A DNA stretch of 64,000 nucleotides, from positions 2,666,001 to 2,730,000 of the forward strand of contig CAXXLO010000002.1 of NCBI GenBank assembly GCA_963664085.2, in the 5' to 3' direction. The stretch is from Bin5 sp022821545. GTDB lineage: Bacteria > Chloroflexota > Anaerolineae > Caldilineales > Caldilineaceae. The notes beneath the pieces were generated by a model. The model made no database searches. It was not told where the DNA came from and worked only from the letters and a program-made list of their open reading frames with translations. Below are positions 24,590 to 33,379 of this stretch, one piece after another. Made by a program: the position numbers and the translations under genes. Each line of letters starts with the position of its first letter. The stretch's first letter is position 1.

Positions 24590-26071
24590 TCATTCAAACC
24601 AGAAGGAATACAATTCCGCCTGCCAGATATGGAAACGAAGGCGGACTGTCCTCCCTGCCAGCTCCTTCAACTCGCGCCCTCCTCGCCACTGGACGCGCTC
24701 ATCGATGCTGTCCATAATGACCGGAACGCAGTCGTCCCTGGTGTAGCCAACAATGGCCTGCCCGCTCCCGGCGTCAATCACCTCAGTCAACACGCGGCCC
24801 CGCCACGAATCCGCGTTCACATGCAGCGTGTCCCCGCTGACCTCGACCGGCTTCGTCAGCACCGATCCCCACTCAACGCCGCCTTTCAGCGAAACGAACC
24901 CGTCCATACGCAAACGCGCCAGGCACATCGCGCTGGCATCCAGGTGGCGCCTGTTCAGAACGTCCTCAAACGAAAGATTGCGATAACGGATGCCCATGTA
25001 ATAGAACCACAGCTCGTTATTGCGCTGCACCGGCCGGTTCAATATCACAATCTGGCCCGTATCGTAGGTCTCGCCGTCGTTAATAGGGGACAGTTCCATG
25101 AATGGCGCCCGTCCTGCCACTCGGTCCCACTCCAGCAGATTGCGGCTGGAGGCCAGCTCCACCGACTTGCGGCTGTCGACATTCTCATACAGGGGAGGAT
25201 GTTTGCCCGCCCAGTGGTGCATCACCGGCATCGCAAGGTAGATCCCCTCGTAGGGAAATATGGGGAAGTTGTACACATCGGTCTGCCACTCTTCCGGCCG
25301 GTTATATATCGGGCTGCGGTAGGCCGGGTCATCGAAAAACTTCTGCAAGCGGGCAAAACCGTTCTCTTGATCCGTCTGGTCGGCATGGAAGATCAGCCCG
25401 TGCTCCTCCCATTTGGCGAAATCCTCGCTCGTGTACAGCTGCCAGGAACGGCCATAAGGACCGTTTCGTTTGGCCGCGGCGATGAACAGCCTCTCTGTCT
25501 CGTCGTAGGTAAGATGAGATTCGTCGTGGCTGTGAAGCGACGGAATATCCAGCTCTTCCCAGTGCAAAATGTCTGCCGACACCATCGAGCGCAGTTCGCT
25601 CTCTCCGTAACGCAACCCTTTGAAGCGCCTGCCCGGGTCGGGATCATGGGGGTCGTATACGGGCCCCTGAAGCATTCCATTCGCGCTCGGCACAATGTTG
25701 TTCTCCCCGCCGACCGGCGTGCCCCGCCACGTCGGGGCAGGATATTCATACAGACCGAGAAACGGCTTCTCCCAGTTCACGCCATCCTCCGAGGTGGCGT
25801 AACAGGCGTACCTCTCAACGCCGGCCGGCGCGCCCGTAAAATCCAGCTTAACCTCAGGATCCAAGCCCTCGGCGCCGGTCAGGTAGATCGTCTTGAAGAC
25901 TTCCTCGTCCGGCAACCACACCGGCGTCGTCCGTACCTGAATCGAGTTGTTCTCCCAGCGGTACTCTGGCCGAATCACGACATTGTCACGCGCCTTCTGC
26001 GGCTGGTGCAGCTTGCGCGCCAGATTGTCGATCGCCTCAACTTCGTGATCGTCGATGAAGAGATGTTTCAT
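24590..26071 (-). CDS. Putative five-bladed beta-propeller glycosidase-like protein
   Basis: 493 residues with no signal peptide seen, so probably cytoplasmic. Repeated features of the GH32/GH43-like propeller fold are RYACYATSEDGVNWEKP, NIVPSANGMLQGPVYDP, RRFKGLRYGESE, TYDETERLFIAAAKRNG, WQLYTSEDFAKWEEHG and NELWFYYMGIRYR, followed by a C-terminal beta-sandwich-like part (GRTVRLRFHIWQAELYSFWFE). Such proteins are common beside Gfo/Idh genes in sugar-catabolic clusters. The catalytic acids could not be assigned with certainty and no substrate can be named. It is 30 bp downstream of the Gfo gene. Confidence 0.65.
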   Translation of the reverse strand: MKHLFIDDHEVEAIDNLARKLHQPQKARDNVVIRPEYRWENNSIQVRTTPVWLPDEEVFKTIYLTGAEGLDPEVKLDFTGAPAGVERYACYATSEDGVNWEKPFLGLYEYPAPTWRGTPVGGENNIVPSANGMLQGPVYDPHDPDPGRRFKGLRYGESELRSMVSADILHWEELDIPSLHSHDESHLTYDETERLFIAAAKRNGPYGRSWQLYTSEDFAKWEEHGLIFHADQTDQENGFARLQKFFDDPAYRSPIYNRPEEWQTDVYNFPIFPYEGIYLAMPVMHHWAGKHPPLYENVDSRKSVELASSRNLLEWDRVAGRAPFMELSPINDGETYDTGQIVILNRPVQRNNELWFYYMGIRYRNLSFEDVLNRRHLDASAMCLARLRMDGFVSLKGGVEWGSVLTKPVEVSGDTLHVNADSWRGRVLTEVIDAGSGQAIVGYTRDDCVPVIMDSIDERVQWRGGRELKELAGRTVRLRFHIWQAELYSFWFE

Positions 26072-26101
26072 TGCGGACCCTCTTTCCTGGCTACGCCAGT
26101 C

Positions 26102-27202
26102 TTAGAAATGCCCTTCGTCCCTTAACATGTACAACTGCGAAGAGCGGTCGGCCAGCGGCAGTTCCACCGGACTGTTGCCCCGCCGCTGTGACTCGTAAAC
26201 GGCCATCACCATCTCCAGCGAGGCCACTCCGTCCTCTCCGTTCGAGCTGGGTTCGCCTCCATCCTCGATGCAGCGCACCAACTCCTCGACCGCCAATTGG
26301 ATCGAGCTGGCCTCTTCGATCTCCGGGAAAGGTTGTGGTTCCAGCGTATACCACTCAATGCGGGCGTCCGGCTCATTCAGGCGGTCTGTCGTATCGACAC
26401 CCAGCAGCCACTGGTTGCCCGCGTATTCCAGGCTGATCACGCCATCGGTACCTTGCAGCTCAAGTCCGAACCTCGCATACCGGGTCAACTCGTTGGCCAT
26501 GCACACCGCGCTGACCCCCGATTGGAAGCTGAAGATCGCATCGCTGATGTCCTCCACTCGAAATTCATGGCGGAGGCGACGGTGCGCCGTGCCGACGACC
26601 GATCTGACATCGCCCGCATAGATTCGGAAGAGGTCCATGGTATGCACTGCGTCGTGGATCAGCGGCCCTTCTTCGTCCGCGGTCCACGCCGGAAAGGGCT
26701 TGACGCCCTGGCAGATGCCCAGCATCGAAATCAACTCGCCGATTGCGCCGTCATCGAGCATCTCTTTCGCCTTGATGAAGGCCGGGTTCCAGCGCCGCGA
26801 ATGGTTTACCGACAGCACGCATCCCGTGCTCCGGCAGGCCGCCACAATCGCGTCCCCGTCCTCCAAACTCAGCGCCAGCGGCTTCTCACACAGAATACCC
26901 TTCGCCCCGTTTTCGACCGCGGCCTCGACGATGTCCCGGTGCAGCCCCGGATGCGTCGCCACGCACACTATATCAAGCTTTTCCTGTTCCAACATCTGCC
27001 GGTAGTCCAGGTAAAGCGCGTCCACATCCCACATGCGCCCAAATTCCTGCAGATGCTCATTGCCCCGGCTCGCGCCTGCAACAAGTTCCGTCTGCGCGCA
27101 CACCGCCAGCCCGCCTGCATGCGTGAGCGGCGTAGGCGGGTCCGTTTCCCAAAGAGTGCCAATCCGGCCGCAACCAACCAGTCCGGCGCGATAGGTATTC
27201 AT
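26102..27202 (-). CDS. Gfo/Idh/MocA family oxidoreductase
   Basis: 366 residues. The N-terminal Rossmann motif is GLVGCGRIGTLWE (GxGxxG), and the cofactor/substrate motif is LCEKPLALS (about residue 105). The C-terminal half is the usual open beta-sheet domain used for substrate binding and dimerisation. These enzymes oxidise or reduce a sugar or inositol hydroxyl with tightly bound NAD(P). It is the first gene of the four-gene minus-strand group (Gfo, propeller, SDR, M81) and has a 326-bp upstream spacer for its control region. Confidence 0.9.
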   Translation of the reverse strand: MNTYRAGLVGCGRIGTLWETDPPTPLTHAGGLAVCAQTELVAGASRGNEHLQEFGRMWDVDALYLDYRQMLEQEKLDIVCVATHPGLHRDIVEAAVENGAKGILCEKPLALSLEDGDAIVAACRSTGCVLSVNHSRRWNPAFIKAKEMLDDGAIGELISMLGICQGVKPFPAWTADEEGPLIHDAVHTMDLFRIYAGDVRSVVGTAHRRLRHEFRVEDISDAIFSFQSGVSAVCMANELTRYARFGLELQGTDGVISLEYAGNQWLLGVDTTDRLNEPDARIEWYTLEPQPFPEIEEASSIQLAVEELVRCIEDGGEPSSNGEDGVASLEMVMAVYESQRRGNSPVELPLADRSSQLYMLRDEGHF

Positions 27203-27528
27203 GTGTTTCCTTTCTGTTGAATTTATGGGGCATTTCTGACGAAGGATTGTCGCTTCGCTCAGGAAGACTGCTCAAGCGGTAGTTTCCGATTCAACTCCTG
27301 ACGGCAAGAGCCAGATTCAAATTGACTTGCATTGTTCATGGTTGCAATCCTACCCACTGTTGGCGATTATGGGCAAGTGCAATGTCAAGGGTAAGAACAA
27401 TGATTCGGGAGGAAGTCAGAATAGGACAGCCGCCCAACTCACATTTGGTCGCGGCTAACTTAACATCCGGTTACTGCGAAGGTAGACCGCCGCACCGTTC
27501 GATCCGGCAAAGGACACACCTGCCCCAA
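27203..27528. other. Intergenic region upstream of the Gfo operon
   Basis: This 326-bp region is AT-richer than its surroundings around 27300-27420. It holds a weak inverted repeat TTGCA-N11-TGCAA (27327-27347), reminiscent of a LacI-type site, and on the minus strand a good -35 (TTGACA near 27390) without a convincing -10. No reading frame is supported. Confidence 0.35.
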
Positions 27529-28827
27529 CTACACGCGCGAAATCCGCCGGCGGAAGGGCCACCGGTAGCGCAACCTCTGCCGCTCGCTGTATCCCTCGTC
27601 CCCCGGTGTCGGCGCGGTGACCCGGCCGAACATTATCCACCCCAATGCCAGGAAAAACACACTCAGCAGGAAAACCGCGCTGTGCGGCACGCCCAAACGC
27701 AGCAGCCCGACGGTCATCGCCGGCGCCACCAGACCACGCAGCCCAACAACCGTCGACTGAATCGCCGCATACTCCGTTACGCGGTCCGGATCCGCCAGCT
27801 GGATACCCGCGCTGATCCGTCCCAGCTCGAAGCCAGCCATCCCCAGCCCGCGCGCGATCGCCGAGGGCAGCAACATCCAGATATTCTGTGCCGACATATA
27901 AGTTAGCGGTGTTACGATTGAAATCGCCGAAATCGCGCGCACAACAAATAGTCCGCCCCGCTTGTCGATCGCCCGCCCCCAAAGCAGATAACTGAACAGC
28001 CAAGTTATCGACTCCGCCAGACCCAGGAAACCAATATCCGCGTACGAGAGTTGCAGCCGGTCCACCTGAACAACCGGGTAAAGCGGCCAGCTCAGGAGCC
28101 CGCCCAGCCCGAACAGCGAATAGCCGAGCAGATAAACGGCGAAATTCCTGTCGCTGCGGATGATCTGCCACAGATCGGCAAACGTCTTCGTCTGGCGCGG
28201 AGGGAGCTCTCCCTCGTCAACGTCAATGCGAGTAAACAGAAATGTCGCCAGAATGCCAAAAAGCGCGCCGATCGGAAACAGGACCCGATACCCAACCTGA
28301 TCCATCGCCCACCCTGCCAGCGGCGTGACGAGCAGGATGATCGAAACACGCCCCATGCGCACCGTCGACATCACCTTACCCCGTCCGCTCTCGGGATATA
28401 TTTTCTGAATTACCCGAGTGTAGGCCGGGATCACGAACGCTTCCAGCAACCAGAACACAATGCCGATCGCCATCAACTGCACTGCGCCCGTTACGAACGC
28501 CGTCAGCAAAAAGAGTGAACGCCCCAGCAGCCAGCAGAAGACGATGATGTTGATTGTGCGGCGCCGGCGCATCAACACGATACTGAACGACGTGAAGACC
28601 GACCCCACAAAAAGAAGCGCCGTATACAGCGCCAGCATATCCACGCTGGCGCCCAAACGGCGCAGCACAACCTGCGTGAATGGGATAATACAGGCATAAA
28701 AAACGCCGTAGGCCAGTGACATCGAGAGTTCGATATGCATGACCCGGCGCACGGTGGGCGATAGTGAACCGGCAAGGGCCGTCTCAACCCAGATGACGGT
28801 TCGGCTCAGCAACTCTTTTGTATTCAT
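27529..28827 (-). CDS. Major facilitator superfamily transporter
   Basis: 432 residues from the ATG at 28827, which has GGAG just before it. About twelve hydrophobic segments are seen, with a central cytoplasmic loop near residues 195-215 (FTRIDVDEGELPPRQTKTF). The loop after helix 2 reads LMRRRRTINIIVF, the basic loop expected between helices 2 and 3. It is likely a proton-driven porter for a sugar or drug; no substrate motif is visible. It lies upstream of the Gfo operon on the same strand but is separated from it by 326 bp, so co-transcription is uncertain. Confidence 0.88.
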   Translation of the reverse strand: MNTKELLSRTVIWVETALAGSLSPTVRRVMHIELSMSLAYGVFYACIIPFTQVVLRRLGASVDMLALYTALLFVGSVFTSFSIVLMRRRRTINIIVFCWLLGRSLFLLTAFVTGAVQLMAIGIVFWLLEAFVIPAYTRVIQKIYPESGRGKVMSTVRMGRVSIILLVTPLAGWAMDQVGYRVLFPIGALFGILATFLFTRIDVDEGELPPRQTKTFADLWQIIRSDRNFAVYLLGYSLFGLGGLLSWPLYPVVQVDRLQLSYADIGFLGLAESITWLFSYLLWGRAIDKRGGLFVVRAISAISIVTPLTYMSAQNIWMLLPSAIARGLGMAGFELGRISAGIQLADPDRVTEYAAIQSTVVGLRGLVAPAMTVGLLRLGVPHSAVFLLSVFFLALGWIMFGRVTAPTPGDEGYSERQRLRYRWPFRRRISRV

Positions 28828-29055
28828 TTTTGCTCCAGCCTCTAGCGCCAAAAATGCCTGGCGTCTCGCGTGCGAACTGTTCTAAAAAATCTACTTTCGG
28901 ACCGGAGCGTCCTGCAAACGGCAACGGGCGAACTCATCCCAAAATTCAATAAACCGGCCCGCCTCCATGGCAGCGCCGGACACAACCAGTACGGTATCAC
29001 AGACCCAGACAGACGCCAACCGAAGCCTCCTGACGGCCCGCGCCTTCTCTGACAA

Positions 29056-29083
29056 CAGTTCATTAACAGCTGTTAATGAACTG
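29056..29083. repeat. 28-bp perfect palindrome without a loop
   Basis: CAGTTCATTAACAG is followed at once by its exact reverse complement CTGTTAATGAACTG. It lies in the 492-bp divergent spacer between the MFS gene (-) and the adaptor gene (+). It has the symmetry of an operator or cruciform; no T-run follows, so it is not a normal terminator. Confidence 0.8.
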
Positions 29084-29090
29084 CAAACTG

Positions 29091-29146
29091 CTGACCACAA
29101 GCCGCTGACCACAAGCCGCTGACCACAAGCCGCTGACCACTGCCCG
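29091..29146. repeat. 14-bp tandem repeat
   Basis: Three exact copies of CTGACCACAAGCCG followed by a variant CTGACCACTGCCCG, with no spacers. It belongs to a family of TGA-C/T-CACTG-type intergenic repeats in this window (see 62051-62095). Confidence 0.85.
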
Positions 29147-29165
29147 CTGTCGTTCTCCCAGTGAG

Positions 29166-29194
29166 TTGACAATGAGGGCATTTGCGATTAGCCT
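29166..29194 (+). promoter_or_regulatory. Possible promoter of the adaptor-permease-ATPase operon
   Basis: A perfect TTGACA (29166-29171) is followed after 17 bp by a poor -10, TAGCCT (29189-29194). A start near 29201 would give a leader of about 120 nt. Confidence 0.35.
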
Positions 29195-29319
29195 AGTCGC
29201 GGACTGCATATAAGCCTGTGCGCCAACCGTTCGCAGAACGTGGATCGCGGTCAACTTTTCCCACCCGCCCGGCACGCACCACTTTCAACTCGTCAAGCAA
29301 CTCTTTCCAGAAATCAGTG

Positions 29320-30534
29320 ATGTCTGACTCACCTTCAAAGAGCCCCTGCGCTCGCTTCCGCTCGTCATACAGCCTGTTGCTGCTCCTGCCCTTGCTTGCG
29401 TCTATGATCGCCGGCTGCCTCACACCCGTACGCGCCGTCCCTACACCGACGCCCTGGCCCACGCCCGTGCCTTCGGAGCAGAAGAGGTATACAGTTACCC
29501 GCGGCACCATAGAGGACCGCTTCCAGGTCATCGCCGAAGTCGCTCCCTTTCGTTGGGAACCTCTCGCCTTCGCCGTTGACGGAAAACTGGGCTCCGTCCT
29601 GGTCAACGAAGGGGAGCAGGCCGAAGAGGGCCAGATTCTCGCAGAACTCATCATGCCGGACCTGCTCGAACAGCTGGAGCAGGCCCGGCTCGACCTCTCC
29701 AGGGCCGAGAGCGTCCTCTGGGTCTACGAAAACGAACTGACCTTTGATCTGGAAAGGGCCCAGCTCGAAGCCCGCCGCGCCGAGCTGCTCCTGCAGCACG
29801 CCCGTGAGGCCGGTGACACAAAAGAGATCGTTCTCCAGGAAGTGGCGCTCAACCTGGCGCAGGTAAACCTGCGCGAGATTGAAAGCCGGGTCGACCCATC
29901 CCTGGAACAGGCCGTCGCCCGCGCCAAACTGGCTGTCGCCGCACTCGAACGCCAGGTCGAAGAGCGGCGCATCCGAGCCCCCTTTACCGGACAGGTAGTG
30001 GCCGTGGGCATTGGCCTCAATAGTATGCGCGGCCCCCTGGAACCGCCACAACGCCGTACCGACGTGCCCGCGTTTTCGCCTTTCATCGTCATCGTCGAAC
30101 CCGAGCCCGTGGAACTGATCGTCTCCAGCCAGGCCGCCCGCGTCTCTGATCTGGTCATCGGCCAAGAGGTCACCGCAATTCATCGTTGGGCGCAGGATGA
30201 GCCGTTCCCGGTGCATGTCGCCCAACTGCCAACCATCTCCTCCGGCGATCGTTTCACACCCGGTTTTCCGGGCTCCATCCACCTCACCGTAGAAGGTGAA
30301 ACGCCCCCGCTCGTCGCCGGCGAATTCATCAACATCGAAGTCGTCGCCGCCGTGCGTGACAATACGCTTCTGCTGCCCGAGGCGGCTGTGCGCCGCTTCG
30401 GAGGCCGCACCTTTGTCGTCGTCCAGGATGGTGACCGCCAGCGCCGCATCGACATTCGTACCGGTCTCGAGAGCCAGGGCATGGTCGAAGTGCTGGAAGG
30501 TCTCGAAGAGGGCGACGTCATCTTGGGTCGTTAA
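29320..30534 (+). CDS. Lipoprotein periplasmic-adaptor-like (HlyD/MacA-type) subunit
   Basis: 404 residues from the ATG at 29320. The signal peptide SSYSLLLLLPLLASMIAGC ends in a lipobox with Cys33, so the protein is predicted to be a lipoprotein anchored outside the membrane. A Pro/Thr-rich stretch follows. Then come a lipoyl-like half (EGEQAEEGQILAEL), a coiled-coil hairpin rich in Glu/Arg/Leu (about 120-225), the second lipoyl half (RIRAPFTGQVVAVG) and a beta-barrel domain ending LEEGDVILGR. This is the MacA/HlyD adaptor plan. The permease starts at the base after this stop, so the two are tightly coupled. Confidence 0.85.
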   Translation: MSDSPSKSPCARFRSSYSLLLLLPLLASMIAGCLTPVRAVPTPTPWPTPVPSEQKRYTVTRGTIEDRFQVIAEVAPFRWEPLAFAVDGKLGSVLVNEGEQAEEGQILAELIMPDLLEQLEQARLDLSRAESVLWVYENELTFDLERAQLEARRAELLLQHAREAGDTKEIVLQEVALNLAQVNLREIESRVDPSLEQAVARAKLAVAALERQVEERRIRAPFTGQVVAVGIGLNSMRGPLEPPQRRTDVPAFSPFIVIVEPEPVELIVSSQAARVSDLVIGQEVTAIHRWAQDEPFPVHVAQLPTISSGDRFTPGFPGSIHLTVEGETPPLVAGEFINIEVVAAVRDNTLLLPEAAVRRFGGRTFVVVQDGDRQRRIDIRTGLESQGMVEVLEGLEEGDVILGR

Positions 30535-33375
30535 ATGCCTAACCGTATCCCCTTCCTCGGGCTCGCCTTCCGCCGGCTCTACAGCCGGCCCAGCCTGACC
30601 CTGCTGTCCCTCCTCAGCATCGTGCTGGCCGTCGGCATGGTCGCCAGCATCCCCGTCTTCTCGCAAGGGGTCAGCTATCTCCTGCTTCAGGACGAACTTG
30701 CCCGAATCGGCACGACGTTTCACCGCCCGCCCCTCACCATGCGCTTCTACTTTATCGTCCCCAAGACGGCAGCCCTGCCGCTCGATAGCGCACTCAGCCT
30801 TGAACACGACTTTCGGCGCATCGTCGAAAGAGAGACAGGTCTCACCGTCGCCGATAACCTCACCTACGTCGCCAGCCCCGGCATGACCATCCAGCCCGTT
30901 GACGATGAAACCTCTTACACCGAACTTAAAGAGAACATCATCGTTGAAAACGTCCAGTTCGCCGTCGTCACCAATATCCGCGACCGGATCGAAATCGTTG
31001 AGGGCCTTCCCTACGGGACTGAGACCGCCGACGGCACTGTAAACGTCTGGCTGTTCGAAGAAAAAGCCACCGAACTGGGCTTTCAAGTCGGTGAAACTTA
31101 CAATATGATCGAAGGCGCCTCCGGCAACGCAATCCCCATCACCGTGGCCGGCATCTGGAGGCCGGCCGATCTCTCCGACTTCTATTGGTCCGCCACCACC
31201 ATCTCATGGCGCAAGCTCCTGCTCGTCACCGAAAACGCCTATCGCCGTTCCGTCGAGCCAGCCGTTAGCCGCCGCACCGGCATTGCCGTCTGGTACCTCA
31301 GCCCGGACGAAGAGACGTTGAAACTCCATCAGGCCGATACGGTCGCCTACGGCCTGCGCACCGTGCCCGCCCGCGCCGATCTGCGCTTTTCCGGCACCAA
31401 AATGGATGTCTCGCCCGAGCTGCCTCTGAATCGCTACCTGCAGCGAAGAGCCAGCCTGTCCGCACTCCTGGTCGGCTTCAGCCTGCCCGCGCTCGGACTG
31501 CTCCTCTTTTTCCTGTGGATCCTCTCCCACGTGACCGCCCAGTTCCAACAGGAGGAGGTAGCGATTCTCGCCTCCCGCGGCGCGGGCCGTCGTTTTGTCG
31601 CCTTGCTCATCCTTCTTGAAACGCTGCTCCTGCTCGCCGTCGGCATTCCACTCGGTCTTGGCGCCGGCTACATAATGGCCCGCGCCATGGGGCTGGCCTC
31701 CGGCTTTCTCGCCTTTACTCCTCGCGCCGGCATTCCGGCGACCCTCTTCGAAGTCGACTGGCGACTTATCGGGATGGCCGTCCTGCTCCTTGTCCTGGCA
31801 CGCGGCATCCCTGCCCTGCGCGCCGCACGCGGCGGCATCGTCCAGCACCTGCGCGCCCGCTCCCGCCCGCACGCGGCCATTACGACCCTCCTGCTTGCAG
31901 GTGACGGCGCTCTCATCGTCCTTTCCTGGTATGCCTACCGCCAGCTGAGCCAGCGCGGCACGCTCGGCATCATTGGCTGGGAGCCGAGCGGCGACCCCTT
32001 CCGAGATCCTCTCCTCCTTCTGACACCTTCTCTTTTCGTCTTTACCTCGGCCCTCGTGCTGACCCATCTATTCCCACTATTGATGGGGCCGGTGGATCGC
32101 CTCGGAAACCGCCTCCGCTCATTCGTCGCCTACATGGGTCTCACCCAGCTGCACCGCCAGGGCCGGCACTACTCGGGCAGCCTTTTCTTGACAATGGTCT
32201 GTCTCAGCCTGGGCGCCTTTTATGCCTCGATGTCCCTCAGCCTCGACCAGTGGCTCGAAGACCGCATCCAATACCAGGTCGGGGCCGACTACCGCTTCCA
32301 GCAGGGAATCCCTCCTCCGGAGATGGGCGGACCCAGCTTGCCCGGCGAAGAGCCGGATCCGGAGGTTGTCAGCGCCTGGCTGCTGCCAATCGGCGACTAC
32401 CTGGGCATACCTGGCGTCGAAGACGCCACCCGCGTTGCCGTCTTCAAGACCAACACCAGCGTTTCACGGCAGATCGACGCCGTCTTTCTCGGCATCGACC
32501 GTTTTGACTTTCCCCGCATCGCCTTTCATCGCAGCGACTTCAATCGGGCCTCTCTGGGCGAGCTGATGAATCGACTCGGCATGTATCCTAACGGAGTTCT
32601 CGTCTCGCGTAATTTCCTGCGCCGCAGCCGCCTCCTGGAAGGCCAGACCACCAAGCTGACTGTCTCCATAAACTACGGTTCCTTCGAGCACGAATTCCTG
32701 ATCGTCGGTTCTTACGACTACTTTCCCACCGCCTATCCCGAGGATACGGAGGTCTTTGTCGGCAACCTGGACTATGTCTTCGAACAGGTCGGCGACGAAA
32801 GTCTGCACCAGATATGGATGAAGACCCGAGCCGACGCCGTCCCCGAGACAATTGAAGAGAGCGTCAAGGGGCTTGGCGTTTACCCTATTCGCATTCGCGA
32901 CGCCCGCGCCCTTCTCACTCTCGACGAGGAAAGAGTTGAGCGTATCGGCCTTTACGGCATTCTCTCGGTCGGTTTTCTCGCCTCCACGCTCCTTGCCAGC
33001 CTTGGTCTCCTGGTCTACACTTATGCCTCGCTCCAGGGGCGTCTGCAGCAGATCAGCGTCATGCGCGCCGTCGGCCTCAAAACGAAGCTCGTCCTCGCGA
33101 TGGTCGGCGTCGAATACTTGGGCGTAATCCTTTTTGGCGTTCTCTGGGGCGTCGTCATCGGCATCGCCACCGCTTGGCTCTTTGTGCCCTTCTTCCGCGT
33201 CAGCGGTGACCCTATCTTCGCCCTGCCGCCCTTCGTGCGCCACATTGCCTGGGTCCAGATCGGCATCCTTGCGCTCATATTCGGGACCGCCCTCCTGGGT
33301 TCGCAGTCGATTATTCTCTATTGGAGCACCCGTCGCGATCTTTTCCAGGTACTGCGCATGGGGCAGAGGGAGTAG
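30535..33375 (+). CDS. FtsX/MacB-like ABC transporter permease
   Basis: 946 residues. One N-terminal membrane segment (LTLLSLLSIVLAVGMVASIPV) precedes a long extracytoplasmic domain of about 270 residues. A cluster of membrane segments (about 310-420) with the FtsX-type coupling loop EEVAILASRGAGRRFVALL follows, then a second unit with another large extracytoplasmic domain (about 560-790) and a final FtsX domain with ISVMRAVGLKTKLVLAMVGVEY. The duplicated FtsX architecture matches the LolCE/MacB-related permeases that push substrates outward mechanically rather than pump them through a channel. Its ATPase partner follows 4 bp downstream. Confidence 0.88.
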   Translation: MPNRIPFLGLAFRRLYSRPSLTLLSLLSIVLAVGMVASIPVFSQGVSYLLLQDELARIGTTFHRPPLTMRFYFIVPKTAALPLDSALSLEHDFRRIVERETGLTVADNLTYVASPGMTIQPVDDETSYTELKENIIVENVQFAVVTNIRDRIEIVEGLPYGTETADGTVNVWLFEEKATELGFQVGETYNMIEGASGNAIPITVAGIWRPADLSDFYWSATTISWRKLLLVTENAYRRSVEPAVSRRTGIAVWYLSPDEETLKLHQADTVAYGLRTVPARADLRFSGTKMDVSPELPLNRYLQRRASLSALLVGFSLPALGLLLFFLWILSHVTAQFQQEEVAILASRGAGRRFVALLILLETLLLLAVGIPLGLGAGYIMARAMGLASGFLAFTPRAGIPATLFEVDWRLIGMAVLLLVLARGIPALRAARGGIVQHLRARSRPHAAITTLLLAGDGALIVLSWYAYRQLSQRGTLGIIGWEPSGDPFRDPLLLLTPSLFVFTSALVLTHLFPLLMGPVDRLGNRLRSFVAYMGLTQLHRQGRHYSGSLFLTMVCLSLGAFYASMSLSLDQWLEDRIQYQVGADYRFQQGIPPPEMGGPSLPGEEPDPEVVSAWLLPIGDYLGIPGVEDATRVAVFKTNTSVSRQIDAVFLGIDRFDFPRIAFHRSDFNRASLGELMNRLGMYPNGVLVSRNFLRRSRLLEGQTTKLTVSINYGSFEHEFLIVGSYDYFPTAYPEDTEVFVGNLDYVFEQVGDESLHQIWMKTRADAVPETIEESVKGLGVYPIRIRDARALLTLDEERVERIGLYGILSVGFLASTLLASLGLLVYTYASLQGRLQQISVMRAVGLKTKLVLAMVGVEYLGVILFGVLWGVVIGIATAWLFVPFFRVSGDPIFALPPFVRHIAWVQIGILALIFGTALLGSQSIILYWSTRRDLFQVLRMGQRE

Positions 33376-33379
33376 CACG

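Noticed and set aside
24629..26125. 498-codon frame antisense to the beta-propeller gene
   Set aside because: The composition is that of a reverse-strand shadow (rich in His, Arg, Val, Gln); the minus-strand protein has clear family motifs.
29091..29146. CRISPR array
   Set aside because: Units are 14 bp and directly adjacent with no spacers, and no cas genes are nearby. The 15-bp array at 62051 fails for the same reason.
29365..31086. 573-codon frame antisense to the adaptor and permease genes
   Set aside because: It spans the junction of two well-supported genes and shows no protein family pattern.
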